Positions 9,097-18,265 are shown, counted from the first letter of the stretch. The stretch is DNA of 64,000 nt from Labrys sedimenti (GCF_034424805.1 NZ_JAXOUF010000003.1:186001-250000), one strand, 5' to 3'. Made by a program: numbers and translations. The notes: generated by a model not told the origin, from the sequence alone.

Positions 9097-11263
9097 TGCG
9101 GGGCCACCAACGTATGATTCGGCGCAAGGGGCTGGTTTTGCCGGCGGGAGCCTGGCGCGCTGTGCTCAGCCAGTTCACCGCATCTTCGGCTTCCATCGGC
9201 AGCCCCCGGACGGGGTGCAGATAGCTCGGATAAAGGATGAGGGCGGCAGCCACCAATTCATCGAGCGTGCGGCGCCGCGTGCGGCGGGGTATGGCGACGC
9301 GGTCGGTCGTCAGGCCCCAGCCGGCAAAGAAGGGGGCTCCGTGGCAGGTCACGGGCTTGTTCCGCAACAAGGCTTCGAACCCCGCCAGCGAGGTGCGCAC
9401 ATGCACTTCGTCGGCAAAATCGATCCAGGCCGCGGCATCCCCCGACACCGCCAGATGATCGGCCAGGGCGCCGGCGGTGGTCGGGTCGCTCAGGCCGGGC
9501 CGTTTGCCGGCCACCAGATCGGGATGCTCCTTGAAAATGATGAAGGCGTCGGCGCATTCGCAGCGGACGGCACGCAGAAAGTCGAGATTGCTGGCCTGGC
9601 TGGGCAAGCCGAGCCTGAGGGATTGGTCATCGGGCACCTGCCCGGCCACCAGTACGCGCCGGCGTCCTCCTGCTTGCCGATGGACCTCGTCGGGCACATC
9701 GCTGCGCAGATTATATTTGGTCAGGCCCGCCTGCAGGATCGCCTGGCGCAGCCGTGTGGCGCGCTCGGTGAGGTCGGCGGGAAAAGTGCCGGTCTCCAGA
9801 AGAGTCTCGAGATCGCTGGCGGTGGTTGCATCATAATAGATGCCGCTCGCATCGAAGCACAGCGAGATCGGGACGGTGCCGGGAAAGCCGAGTCCGACCG
9901 ATCTGAGGAAGCCGTCCTCGACCGCGATCACCGCCGCCGCGCTGGCGGAAGAGGGCGACAGGCCCCAGCTGAGCTGGCGCGCCTTGCCGGACGCCGTGGC
10001 GCTGAAGCGAAGCGTGGCGCCCGGGGCGGTGCAATAGCGCCGGAGTATCGGCCGTTTGTGCAGTTTGATGGCGACAGCCTCGGTCTCCCCGCGCCACCGG
10101 TCGGCATGGGCACGCCAGCCCTGCAGCCTTGCGATCGCCTGTTCAGGGCCGGTGGCGCGGCCGGTGATCGGATCGGCGTAGAGTGGGTAGCGGATCAGGG
10201 CAGCGTCGACGAGGTCGACGATGTCGAGCCGGTTCCCGACCCGCGCGTGGCGGCGAGCCAGGGCCTCGCGCGCGCCGGCCAGCACCGGCCGGTCCTCGCT
10301 CAATCCCCACCCCGCATAGAAGGGCACGCCATAGCACCGCACCGGCAATCCACGCAGAAGGGCGTCGAAGCCGAGCTGGCTCGACACGGTCCAGACCTCA
10401 TCGACTTCATCGAGCACGGCGTGGGGCGAAACAGCATCGTCGAGCCGGCGCAGATGGGCGGCGGCCGCGAGGCCGGCGAAGCTGCCCTGGGCCCGGCCCG
10501 CCATCACATCCGGGTGCGAGCGGATGATGATCTCGGCGTCCTGCAACGCAAGGGCATCGGCCAGCATGGCGGCAAAGCTCGTCCTGTCGGCGCAGGCGCC
10601 GGCAATCGACAGATCGCCTGCGACCTGCTCGACCAGCAGGATGCGGCGATGCCCGCGCGGCCCGAGCTCCAATGGCCTGTCGGGCAGATGGTTATATTTG
10701 GTCAGCCGCCGATGCACGATCTCGTCACGTAGGGCGGTGGCGCGTGGCCGGGTCTCGTGAAAATTCCCCAGTGCCAGTTCGTGCTCGAGCCGCGACGGCG
10801 TGCGGGCGTCGTAATAGACGCCGAGGTCGTCCATCACCACCGAAACAGCCGCCGCCCCGGCCTTGCCGAGGCCGACGGAGCGCAGGAAGCCGTCCTCCAG
10901 GGTGAAAAAGGGGCGGGCCAGCCGGGCGGCTGCATGTCTGGCCCAGCGGGCCGGCAGCTTGCGGCCCCAGCCGGCGACGGCGTCAACTCCACGTCCCGCC
11001 TGTTCCAGAGCCACCAGCCGGTACTCCGGCAGCAACTCGCCGAGATCCGGGAAACGCAACAGCGTGACCAAGGGCAGGCCGATGACGCTGCCGGGGCGTG
11101 GCAACCAGGACCGATCCATCAGCATGACCCCGGAGAAGGCATGGCGAACCTGGCGTGCAAGGCGCCGGAGATGGAAGGCGGTCTCGAAGATGGTTGCAGG
11201 GGCGCCTGCATCAGAAGATCCATGGCCTGGATCGATGACCTTGATCGGGAGATGGACCTGCAA
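9080..11263 (-). CDS. kpsC: capsule polysaccharide Kdo-transferase, KpsC type (start uncertain)
   Basis: A 727-aa frame with the duplicated KpsC architecture. Each half has an EDGFLRSVGLG motif (about residues 122 and 450), a YYDA element shortly after, KYN, and later a GFDALLRGLPV / GFEALLRNKPV segment. The two modules correspond to the two beta-Kdo transferase domains of KpsC. The start is uncertain: the frame begins with TTG at 11263, and an ATG near residue 47 or 49 (about 11125-11119) better fits the usual KpsC N terminus. The first about 45 residues instead resemble the start of an Amidase_3 domain (see findings). The first gene of a two-gene operon with the glycosyltransferase. Confidence 0.82.
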   Translation of the reverse strand: MQVHLPIKVIDPGHGSSDAGAPATIFETAFHLRRLARQVRHAFSGVMLMDRSWLPRPGSVIGLPLVTLLRFPDLGELLPEYRLVALEQAGRGVDAVAGWGRKLPARWARHAAARLARPFFTLEDGFLRSVGLGKAGAAAVSVVMDDLGVYYDARTPSRLEHELALGNFHETRPRATALRDEIVHRRLTKYNHLPDRPLELGPRGHRRILLVEQVAGDLSIAGACADRTSFAAMLADALALQDAEIIIRSHPDVMAGRAQGSFAGLAAAAHLRRLDDAVSPHAVLDEVDEVWTVSSQLGFDALLRGLPVRCYGVPFYAGWGLSEDRPVLAGAREALARRHARVGNRLDIVDLVDAALIRYPLYADPITGRATGPEQAIARLQGWRAHADRWRGETEAVAIKLHKRPILRRYCTAPGATLRFSATASGKARQLSWGLSPSSASAAAVIAVEDGFLRSVGLGFPGTVPISLCFDASGIYYDATTASDLETLLETGTFPADLTERATRLRQAILQAGLTKYNLRSDVPDEVHRQAGGRRRVLVAGQVPDDQSLRLGLPSQASNLDFLRAVRCECADAFIIFKEHPDLVAGKRPGLSDPTTAGALADHLAVSGDAAAWIDFADEVHVRTSLAGFEALLRNKPVTCHGAPFFAGWGLTTDRVAIPRRTRRRTLDELVAAALILYPSYLHPVRGLPMEAEDAVNWLSTARQAPAGKTSPLRRIIRWWPRNAVSF

Positions 11264-11986
11264 GACGCGGCGTGTCGCCGTTCCAAGCGGAAGGGAGCTG
11301 CACAGGCTTGCGGAAACGATGACGGCAAAGAGAGGTGCCCTAATACTAAAGGAGTAATCTTTGTGTCGTCGGCAGACTTTGAGCCGTTATGGTTCTCAGT
11401 CGCGGTGTCCCTCTGGGGAGTTCGAGCAAAAACCTCGTCACCAATTATCAGTATATTGTAAGAATTCCTTTTTTTACTTTTGATAAAAGTGGAAAAAATT
11501 AGGTGGTGAATTAAAGTGAGTTTCTCACAAGAGAATCTGATGTGTAGATTTCGTGACGATATGGTTGCCGGCGGCGGCGCAATTTCTGTTGCATTATCAC
11601 GGAAATTTTGCAAATTGGCGCGGGCTGCCATGCAGCCTCCTTCGGTTGGCACTGCCAGAGCCCTCCGCCAATCCCTATGGTTCCTACTTACCTTTCGGGA
11701 GACCGAAACGGAAGTGAAAATATAGGAGCGATGGAAAGCGTGGAGTGTGGGTTAGCCCGAGCGAATGAGGTCTCCGTGGTGGGCTGGATGGAAGTCGATT
11801 CGGGTCCGGAGTCGTGACGTTCATTTCATCGGCACTGGCGAGAAAAGTTCGGCGGAAGCGGATGTTTGGACAAATGTTACCTCTTTCTGACTAGAGATCT
11901 TTACCACGAAAAGCATCAAGACTTGTTCCGGTCCGTCAGTGATGGGAAAAAAGATATGGTGCCGTTGAAAAGCGAGTGATGCCGAA
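11264..11986. other. 723-bp AT-rich intergenic region between kpsC and the OPX gene
   Basis: No convincing gene. The region should contain divergent promoters for kpsC and the exporter gene. A perfect 6-bp stem palindrome ACTTTT-GAT-AAAAGT lies at 11476-11490 inside the most AT-rich stretch. The part next to kpsC (about 11264-11370, minus strand) stays open in the kpsC frame and reads as a hydrophobic signal-like peptide. Confidence 0.5.
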
Positions 11987-13159
11987 GTGTTGCGTATTCC
12001 AATCATTCTCCTGATCACCACCAGCCTTGCGGCGTGTTCTAGCCTGCCGAATGCTGGTCCCACGGCCAAGACCATTCTGAGCCGTCAGCAGAATGGCGGT
12101 GCGCAGTCGCGCGGCGTCGCCAGCCCCTATTCCATCTTCGACGTCAACGCCGGAACGGTCGCGGTGCTGTCGCGGCATCGCCCGACCGGCTTCCTTGGCA
12201 GCTTCGCCGCAGGTGGCCCGCCGTCGAGCGGGACGCTGGGTATCGGCGACATGGTGTCGGTCTCGATCTTCGAGGCGAGTTCGGGCGGCCTGTTCGGCAC
12301 TGCCGATGCCACCGGCAGCGCCGGCAGCAAGAGCGTGCAGCTGCCCGCCCAGCAGATCGATCGCGGCGGGCGCATCAACGTGCCCTATGCCGGCAGCGTC
12401 GTCGCCGCCGGCCGTACGCCGGCCCAGGTCGGGCAGGCCATCGTCAGCGCCCTGTCCTCCAAGGCGATCGAGCCGCAGGTGCTCGTCACCCTCACCCAGA
12501 ATGCCGCCAATCTCGTCACGGTCTCCGGTGAGGTCGGCCAGGGCGGCCGCTTCCCCCTTGCCGTCAAGGGCACGCGCGTGCTGGACGCGATCGCCCTCGC
12601 CGGCGGTCCACGGGCCGCAGCCCACGACCTCTTCGTCCGCCTGACGCGCGGTTCGCGCACGGGCGTGGAAAGCCTGACTTCCCTGGTCTCCAATCCGCGT
12701 GAGAACATCTATATGCGCGCGGATGATCAGCTCTTCATCTATCGCGAGCCGCGCACCTTCACGGTGCTCGGCGCCACCGGCAAGAACGACACCATCGAGT
12801 TCACGAGCGACAGGGTCACCCTCGCCGAAGCCATCGGCAAGTCTGGTGGCCTGAACGATTCGCGCTCGGATGCCAGCGGCGTTTTCGTGTTCCGCTATGA
12901 GGATGCGGCCGCCTATCGCGAACTCAGGGGCGGCGTGGCATCCGGCGGCTATCGCTCGGGCAGCGTACCCGTGGTCTATCGCCTCGACATGAAGAACCCG
13001 GGTTCCTTCCTGTGGTCTCAGCGCTTCCTGATGCGCAACAAGGACGTGCTCTACATCTCGAACGCACCGTCGACCGATCTCGCCAAGTTCCTGCAGATGA
13101 TCGGTGGGGGCGTGGGCATCGTCAGCGCCGGCGCCAATCTCTCGTCGATCGGGCGCTGA
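11987..13159 (+). CDS. polysaccharide export outer-membrane lipoprotein (OPX, BexD/CtrA/Wza-like)
   Basis: A 390-aa lipoprotein (lipobox LAACSS near residue 15). A Poly_export/PES domain includes GIGDMVSVSIFEASSGGLFG, and later GRINVPYAGSVVAAGRTPAQ. A SLBB-like region (VSGEVGQGGRFPL) and a second repeat (VLGATGKNDTIEFTS) follow. About 390 residues fits the BexD/CtrA group that pairs with ABC-type capsule export. The start is GTG at 11987, since an in-frame stop lies just upstream. It forms the outer-membrane channel for the capsule whose linker is made by KpsS and KpsC. A strong terminator follows. Confidence 0.86.
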   Translation: MLRIPIILLITTSLAACSSLPNAGPTAKTILSRQQNGGAQSRGVASPYSIFDVNAGTVAVLSRHRPTGFLGSFAAGGPPSSGTLGIGDMVSVSIFEASSGGLFGTADATGSAGSKSVQLPAQQIDRGGRINVPYAGSVVAAGRTPAQVGQAIVSALSSKAIEPQVLVTLTQNAANLVTVSGEVGQGGRFPLAVKGTRVLDAIALAGGPRAAAHDLFVRLTRGSRTGVESLTSLVSNPRENIYMRADDQLFIYREPRTFTVLGATGKNDTIEFTSDRVTLAEAIGKSGGLNDSRSDASGVFVFRYEDAAAYRELRGGVASGGYRSGSVPVVYRLDMKNPGSFLWSQRFLMRNKDVLYISNAPSTDLAKFLQMIGGGVGIVSAGANLSSIGR

Positions 13160-13191
13160 GTCCGCCGTCTTACCGACAGGTCCTTCTTTTG

Positions 13192-13227
13192 CACGCCTCG
13201 CCCGAAAGGGCGGGGCGTGTTTGTCTT
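13192..13227 (+). terminator. rho-independent terminator of the OPX gene
   Basis: A 12-bp stem (CACGCCTCGCCC / GGGCGGGGCGTG, one mismatch) with a GAAA tetraloop is followed by TTTGTCTT, 33 bp after the stop codon. The remainder of the 13160-13463 gap shows no gene. Confidence 0.85.
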
Positions 13228-13463
13228 GGAGGCGAGGACCCGTTTGCTGCCAGGCCGCAAGGCATGCGCACGCCATTCGTGCGATAGGGGACTTTCGACA
13301 AAGACATGGCGATCCGGACAGCCGTCCCGCATGGGTGTCACCGGCTGTCGGCGGCAATGCCGTCGGATGTGCCCGGGTAACCCGGCAATGGCAAGACTGC
13401 CGCCAGATCCTGCGAATTCCGGCGGCGAGGCTGCTCGCGGCTTCTGGAAAGTGTTCCCGCCCG

Positions 13464-14072
13464 TCAGTAACCGACGGTGAAGCGCGCCCGGCTATGGGCC
13501 GGCTTTTCGATCTCGTCGGCCAGCGCGATGGCATAGTCCTCGAAGGAGATGCTGCTGCCCTTGTCGTTGGTCAGAAGCTGGTCGCCACCCAGGCGGAACT
13601 TACCGGTACGCTCGCCCGGCACGAACAGGGCCGAGGGGGAGAGGAAGGTCCAGTCTAGCTCCTTCTCGCCGCGCAGAATGGCGAGGAATTCGGCGCCCTT
13701 GGTAGCCTCTTCCTTGTAGATGGCGGGGAATTCGGGCGTCGACACCAGGGTAACACCGGGCGCGACTTCCAGGCTGCCGGCGCCGCCCACCACCAGATAG
13801 CGCTTCACGCCGGAGGCGCGCACCGCCTCGATCAGGGCATGGGGATCGCTCGCGCTGAAATGCACGCTCGAAACAACGGCGTCATGGCCGGCGAGCAGCG
13901 TGGCCAGGCCGGCCTTGTCGTGCACGTCGCCCTTGCGGGCCGTGACCTTCGGATTGGCCGGCACCTTTTCGGGGTGGCGCACGATGGCGGTGACCTCGTG
14001 GCCGCGGCTGACGAGTTCGGCGAGGATGCGCGAGCCGGCATTGCCGGTGGCGCCGATCAGGGCGATTTTCAT
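13464..14072 (-). CDS. NAD(P)-binding oxidoreductase (NmrA/atypical SDR)
   Basis: A 202-aa protein opening with the Rossmann glycine motif IALIGATGNAGSRILAEL. It continues with AIVRHPEK (cofactor ribose region), a GDVHD element, and GVKRYLVVGGAGSLEV. It is an atypical short-chain dehydrogenase without the YxxxK dyad, as in the YwnB/BlvrB-like group. Family members bind NADP and act as reductases or redox sensors. It is first in a minus-strand set with the metallo-hydrolase and DsbA-like genes, all divergent from the LysR gene at 15873. Confidence 0.8.
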   Translation of the reverse strand: MKIALIGATGNAGSRILAELVSRGHEVTAIVRHPEKVPANPKVTARKGDVHDKAGLATLLAGHDAVVSSVHFSASDPHALIEAVRASGVKRYLVVGGAGSLEVAPGVTLVSTPEFPAIYKEEATKGAEFLAILRGEKELDWTFLSPSALFVPGERTGKFRLGGDQLLTNDKGSSISFEDYAIALADEIEKPAHSRARFTVGY

Positions 14073-14118
14073 CTGGCTTTCCTTTCGGTTGAAGAGTTCT
14101 TGGCGTGAGGCGGGGCGG

Positions 14119-15015
14119 TCAGCCCCATTTCATCTCGCCCTTGACGACCTTGGCGCTCAGGTCGAGCGAGTCGAGGCCGCCGAGCTTGGGATAGAGCGCC
14201 TTCATCGCCTCGATCAGCGCCGCGCTGTCCTTGGCCTTGTCGGCCTCGCGGTTGAAGGCGGCGATATAGTCGTGGGTAAACTTGACGGCGGCCAGGCCCT
14301 CCGGCGCGCCCTCGGCGTGATGGGCCGGCACCACGATCCCGGGTTTGCGGGCGGCGATGGCGTCGAGCGCCCGGATCCAGGCCTCGCGGGAAGCGGCATC
14401 GGCATTATCGGCCAGCCAGACATGGCCGCCGGAACTGACCAGCACGCCGCCGAACACGGCCTTGAGGCTGGGCACCCACAGATAGCGCCGGTCATGCATG
14501 TCCGGCACTTCGACGATCTCGATGCGATGGCCCTCGAGATCGAGTGCGGTGGCCTCGGACGGGGCGGGGATCACCACCTCGACCAGGCTGCGCGGACCGT
14601 TGTCGCCGAGCTTGGGGCCCCAGACATCGAGCTTGCCCTGCACGCTGGCCTTGATCGAGGCCACCGTCACCGGCTTGGCGATCACCTTGGTGGCGGGGAA
14701 GGCCTCCACCACCGGGCGCAGCGAGAAATAATAGTCCGGGTCCGGGCAGCTTACATAGATGGTGGTCAGCGTCTTGCCGCTCGCCTTGATGGCTTCAGCC
14801 AGCTTGCGGCCGTCCGAAAGGGTGAAGCCGCCGTCGAGCAGGATGGCTTCCTTTCGGCCCGTCAGCAGCACCGGCATGCGGGAGAACCCCGCCTCGTCGG
14901 CCTGGAAGGCGCGCCAGGCGAGCTTGCCGCCGGCGGCATCGGCCGAGGCCTGGGGGAAGAGGGCGCCGGCGCCGAAGAGGGCGGTGAGCTTGATTGCGTC
15001 GCGTCTGTTGATCAC
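14119..15015 (-). CDS. metallo-beta-lactamase-fold hydrolase, exported
   Basis: A 298-aa protein. It begins INRRDAIKLTALFGAGALF, a twin-arginine-like signal (NRRDAIK then a hydrophobic stretch), followed by an MBL-like fold with AILLDGGFTLSDGRKLAEAI and a late VVPAHHAEG. The canonical HxHxDH reads SCPDPDYYFS here, so several zinc ligands are not conserved and activity may differ. The frame runs upstream to 15795, but that part is out of frame with the DsbA-like gene and is a shadow. GTG at 15015 is chosen because it starts the signal peptide. It lies 26 bp from the DsbA-like gene and is probably co-transcribed. Confidence 0.72.
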   Translation of the reverse strand: MINRRDAIKLTALFGAGALFPQASADAAGGKLAWRAFQADEAGFSRMPVLLTGRKEAILLDGGFTLSDGRKLAEAIKASGKTLTTIYVSCPDPDYYFSLRPVVEAFPATKVIAKPVTVASIKASVQGKLDVWGPKLGDNGPRSLVEVVIPAPSEATALDLEGHRIEIVEVPDMHDRRYLWVPSLKAVFGGVLVSSGGHVWLADNADAASREAWIRALDAIAARKPGIVVPAHHAEGAPEGLAAVKFTHDYIAAFNREADKAKDSAALIEAMKALYPKLGGLDSLDLSAKVVKGEMKWG

Positions 15016-15041
15016 GGGGCGTGTCTTTCCGGTCGATGCCG

Positions 15042-15707
15042 TCAGGCGTTGAGGTGGGAAACGAGATTGTCGAAACTGCCGAACAGGGCATTCGAGGCGA
15101 TCAGCCGCTGCTGCCCGTAGCGCTGGGCGACGAGGGCCGGCACGCCCTGGGCGCCGAGGCTGGCCATCAGGGCTCGCCCTTCGACGATGCGGGCGCGGTT
15201 GGCGGCGAGTAGCGCTTCGTCGGGCGTGGCGAGGCGGTCGGCAGCGGCCGTGAAGCCCGCGTCGCGCAGGATGGCGACGAGGCAGGCCAGGGATGTCGTG
15301 TCGCGGCCCTCGACATAGCGCCCGGCCTGGAGGACCGCGAGGGCGTCGAGTTCGCGCTCGGGTTCGGCCAGGACCACGGCGGTCAGCGCCAGCGTGGCCG
15401 GCCCCGAATCGAACAGGCTGTCTTCGGCGTCCAGCACCTGATTGCGATAGGCTTCGGTAAAACGCTGGCCGGTGAGGCGTTCGATGCGCTGGTCGTTGGA
15501 CCAGGCATAGGCGGCAAAGCCCGCATCCATCGGCCGGGCGCCCGACCCCGTGAACAGGCCGGTCGGGACAGGGCTGACGGCGACGCCGGCGGCGCGCAGG
15601 CGCTGCAGCATCGGGGCAGCGCCATAGCACCAGCCGCAGAGCGGATCGAACAGATAGGTCACGACTTGCCCATTGGCAGTCTGGCTGGAAGGAAGCGGCG
15701 TGGACAT
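15042..15707 (-). CDS. DsbA-family thiol oxidoreductase
   Basis: A 221-aa thioredoxin-fold protein with the redox motif CGWC in LFDPLCGWCYGAAPM, a helical insertion, and a cis-Pro loop QGVPALV near residue 185. This matches the cytoplasmic DsbA/FrnE-like group rather than periplasmic DsbA, as no signal peptide precedes it. The ATG at 15707 has a purine-rich AGGGAAA upstream; an ATG at about 15731 is an alternative. Divergent from the LysR gene, which may regulate it. Confidence 0.8.
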   Translation of the reverse strand: MSTPLPSSQTANGQVVTYLFDPLCGWCYGAAPMLQRLRAAGVAVSPVPTGLFTGSGARPMDAGFAAYAWSNDQRIERLTGQRFTEAYRNQVLDAEDSLFDSGPATLALTAVVLAEPERELDALAVLQAGRYVEGRDTTSLACLVAILRDAGFTAAADRLATPDEALLAANRARIVEGRALMASLGAQGVPALVAQRYGQQRLIASNALFGSFDNLVSHLNA

Positions 15708-15872
15708 CGAAATTTCCCTGCCGCGAAACATGGCCTGCCGATTTCTCGAGAAAAATCCCGAACAATTTGACAGAGTGTCTGATTGAATCGGACAATAAGG
15801 GTGATCGAACTTGCGTCCCCTTCGTCCGCCATCAGCAAGGGGGGGGAGCAGATATTCAGGTGCAGGAGGCCT

Positions 15873-16781
15873 ATGTCCGAGCTTCTCAATCTCAACCGGC
15901 TGGCCTTCTTCACCGCGGTGATCGAGACCGGCTCCTTTACGGCGGCGGGGGAGAGGCTCGGCGTCGCCAAGGCGGTGGTCAGCCACCAGGTCGGCAAGCT
16001 GGAGGAGGAACTCGGCGTCACCCTGATCCTGCGCACCACCCGTCGCCTGCAGGCGACGGAGGCGGGGCGCGTCTTCTATGATCGCGCTGCCCTGATCCTG
16101 CGCGAGGCCGAATCCGCCTTCGGGGAGATTTCCAGGAACGCGGCGGAGCCGACCGGCACTCTCACTCTCGCGGCGCAGATCGACTATGGCGGGGCGGTGG
16201 TCGCGCCCGCCATCGCGGCCTTCCGCGAACGCTATCCCCATATGCGGGTCGAGGTCGCCTTCGACGATACGGTGGTGGATCTGGTGGATGCGCAGGTCGA
16301 CGTCGCCGTGCGCGTCGGCTGGCTCACCGATTCCTCGAACCAGGCCCAGCGGCTCGGCACCTTCCAGCAGCATCTGGTCTGTTCAGCGGCGCTTGCCGCG
16401 CGCCTGCCGGCCGATCTCGACCCCAAGGGGCTGGCGGGGCTGCCCTTCGTCGCCAACCATGCCTTGCGCATGCCGACGCGCTGGCTGTTCTCGCGAGGGG
16501 ACTGGGAGCGGGAGACGGTGGAGGTCACCGCCGTCGTCGATGCGGACAAGACGCCGACTTCCTACGCCATGGTGCTGGCGGGGGCTGGCCTGTCGGTGTT
16601 TCCGGATTTCCTGGTCGCCGGCGACATCGCCGCGGGCCGGCTCGTCCGCCTGCTGGCCGACTGGACGCTGCCCGCAGGCGGCATCCATGTCGTCTACCCG
16701 GCCGCGCGCTTCCGCCCGGCCAAGGTGCGCTTGTTCGTGGAGATCCTCAAGGGTCTTGAGCGGGCTCGGAGTAAGCCCTGA
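15873..16781 (+). CDS. LysR-family transcriptional regulator
   Basis: A 302-aa LysR protein with an N-terminal HTH (LNRLAFFTAVIETGSFTAAG, then VAKAVVSHQVGKLEEEL) and an effector domain of the CrgA/PA2758 type. The upstream frame (from 15783) is ignored because the ATG at 15873 has a near-perfect AGGAGG at optimal distance. The 165-bp divergent gap to the DsbA-like gene should carry its operator; by position it controls the DsbA/MBL/NAD(P)-binding set. The effector is unknown. Confidence 0.87.
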   Translation: MSELLNLNRLAFFTAVIETGSFTAAGERLGVAKAVVSHQVGKLEEELGVTLILRTTRRLQATEAGRVFYDRAALILREAESAFGEISRNAAEPTGTLTLAAQIDYGGAVVAPAIAAFRERYPHMRVEVAFDDTVVDLVDAQVDVAVRVGWLTDSSNQAQRLGTFQQHLVCSAALAARLPADLDPKGLAGLPFVANHALRMPTRWLFSRGDWERETVEVTAVVDADKTPTSYAMVLAGAGLSVFPDFLVAGDIAAGRLVRLLADWTLPAGGIHVVYPAARFRPAKVRLFVEILKGLERARSKP

Positions 16782-16793
16782 GGATTGCGCCGC

Positions 16794-18200
16794 TCATGCC
16801 CGCGCTGGCTTGTCCTCGGGCAGGATCATCTGGCTGGGGACGTTGGCGCCGCCCCGGGCCAGGGCGTAGTAGACCACCGAGGTCACCACCAGGCTGACGA
16901 TCCAGGAGATGTCGGCATCGTCGAGCATCTTGGCAATCGGCCCTTCATAGAGCGCCTGGTTCAGGAAGGGGATCTGGATCAGCACGCCGAAGAGGTAGCA
17001 GCCCAGCGCCGTCCAGTTATAGGCGCCGTAGCGGCCCGAGGCATCGTAGAGGGCGGGAACGTCCACCTTCTCCTTGGAGATCAAATAGTAGTCGACGAGG
17101 TTCACCGCGCTCCAGGGCACGAACACGGCCAGCAGCAGCAGCATGAAGTTCTTGAAGGCCGAGAGGAAGTGGGCGCTGGCGAACAGGGCGATCGCCACAG
17201 AGCCGGCCACGAACAGCACGATATAGGCCATGCGGGCCGCCTGCGAGACACTGCGCTGGCCGGCATAGGCGCTCACCGTGGTGAGCAGGGTCATCGAGCC
17301 GCCATAGGCGTTGAGGCAGTTCACCGTGAGCTTGTTGGTGACGATGACGATATAGACCAACACGGCCACGCCCGGCCCGGCGAGCTCGCCGAGGAAACCG
17401 ACCTGGTTGGCCAGGAACTTGCCGCCCAGGGCCGCCACCACGGCGCCGAAGGTCATGGCGATCTGGGCGCCGATGGCCGAGCCGAGCAGGGTCGACCAGA
17501 AGGTGACCGAAGCGGGGGTGGAGGAGGGCAGGTAGCGCGAATAATCGGCGACATAGGGCGCGAAGGTCAGCTGCCAGCCGGCGCCAAGCGCAATGGCGAG
17601 CAGGAAGGTCGCCATGGTGAAGGGCTTCTGGCCGAAAGCGTCGGCGACATTGTACTGCCCCAACAGTTTGAAGGTGAGATAGGCAAAGCCGAGGATGCCG
17701 ACCACCGTGGCGATCCGGCCGATGATGTGGATGAGATTGTAGCCCACCACCGCGACGATCACCGTAATGACGCCGAAGGCGACCATGCCGAAGGCCGGGT
17801 TCTCCACGCCGAACATCAGGTTGATGGCCTGGCCGGAGAGCACGGTGCCGGTGGCGGCGAAGCCCAGATACATCACCACGGTGAGAAGGAGTGGCAAAGT
17901 GGCGCCCTTCACGCCGAACTGGGCACGCGAGGAGATCATCTGCGGCAGGCCGAGCCGCGGGCCCTGCGCCGAATGCAGCGCCATCACCGCGCCACCGAGC
18001 AGGTTGCCGATGGCCAGGCCGATGATGGCCGTGAGCGCTTCGGCCCCGAACACGATCGAGAGCGCGCCGTCGACCACCGCAGTGATCTGCAGGTTCGCGC
18101 CGAACCACAAGGTGAACTGGTTGAAGGGGGAGCCATGCCGCTCGCCCTCCGGAATCCGGTCGATCGTCCGCTTCTCGATCGCGCCCGTCTCTGCCGCCAT
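16794..18200 (-). CDS. NCS1-family cytosine/purine/hydantoin permease
   Basis: A 468-aa membrane protein with about twelve TM segments. It contains NQFTLWFGANLQITAVVDGA near the N terminus and GLPQMISSRAQFGVKG, both signatures of nucleobase:cation symporter-1 proteins of the CodB/PurP type. It transports a purine, pyrimidine or hydantoin-like compound with H+ or Na+. The frame extends to 18350, but ATG 18200 has a GGGAGGGG Shine-Dalgarno element and begins the conserved soluble N terminus. It is monocistronic with a promoter-like region bearing a palindrome (18239-18265). No catabolic partner is adjacent, so the substrate cannot be inferred. Confidence 0.86.
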   Translation of the reverse strand: MAAETGAIEKRTIDRIPEGERHGSPFNQFTLWFGANLQITAVVDGALSIVFGAEALTAIIGLAIGNLLGGAVMALHSAQGPRLGLPQMISSRAQFGVKGATLPLLLTVVMYLGFAATGTVLSGQAINLMFGVENPAFGMVAFGVITVIVAVVGYNLIHIIGRIATVVGILGFAYLTFKLLGQYNVADAFGQKPFTMATFLLAIALGAGWQLTFAPYVADYSRYLPSSTPASVTFWSTLLGSAIGAQIAMTFGAVVAALGGKFLANQVGFLGELAGPGVAVLVYIVIVTNKLTVNCLNAYGGSMTLLTTVSAYAGQRSVSQAARMAYIVLFVAGSVAIALFASAHFLSAFKNFMLLLLAVFVPWSAVNLVDYYLISKEKVDVPALYDASGRYGAYNWTALGCYLFGVLIQIPFLNQALYEGPIAKMLDDADISWIVSLVVTSVVYYALARGGANVPSQMILPEDKPARA

Positions 18201-18232
18201 GCCGCCCCTCCCAAGAGCTGATGTGCAAACGC

Positions 18233-18265
18233 TATGGTATAATATGTATATACAAGTTATTTCAA
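18233..18265 (-). promoter_or_regulatory. candidate promoter and operator of the NCS1 permease gene
   Basis: On the minus strand a TTGAAA -35-like box (18260-18265) is followed by candidate -10 boxes TATTAT (18239-18244) or TATACC (18-bp spacing). A perfect 10-bp palindrome TGTATATACA (18245-18254) lies in the spacer. The palindrome resembles GntR-type half-site spacing (GT...AC). The stretch is much more AT-rich than its surroundings. Confidence 0.5.

Noticed and set aside
11119..11652. Minus-strand 177-codon frame upstream of kpsC
   Set aside because: It overlaps the kpsC N-terminal region in another frame and contains AT-rich non-coding-like sequence without a domain.
13370..13400. GGGTAACCCGG as another SigF-type promoter
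   Set aside because: No CGAA at 16-bp spacing on either strand.
15016..15795. N-terminal extension of the metallo-hydrolase frame, and of the DsbA-like frame up to 16373
   Set aside because: These parts lie in the wrong frame of, or antisense to, well-supported genes (DsbA-like and LysR); the chosen internal starts have ribosome-binding or signal-peptide support.
16785..18221. Long plus-strand open frame of about 478 codons
   Set aside because: It is antisense to the NCS1 permease, has low-complexity His/Gly/Arg composition and no domain. It is a GC-skew shadow.
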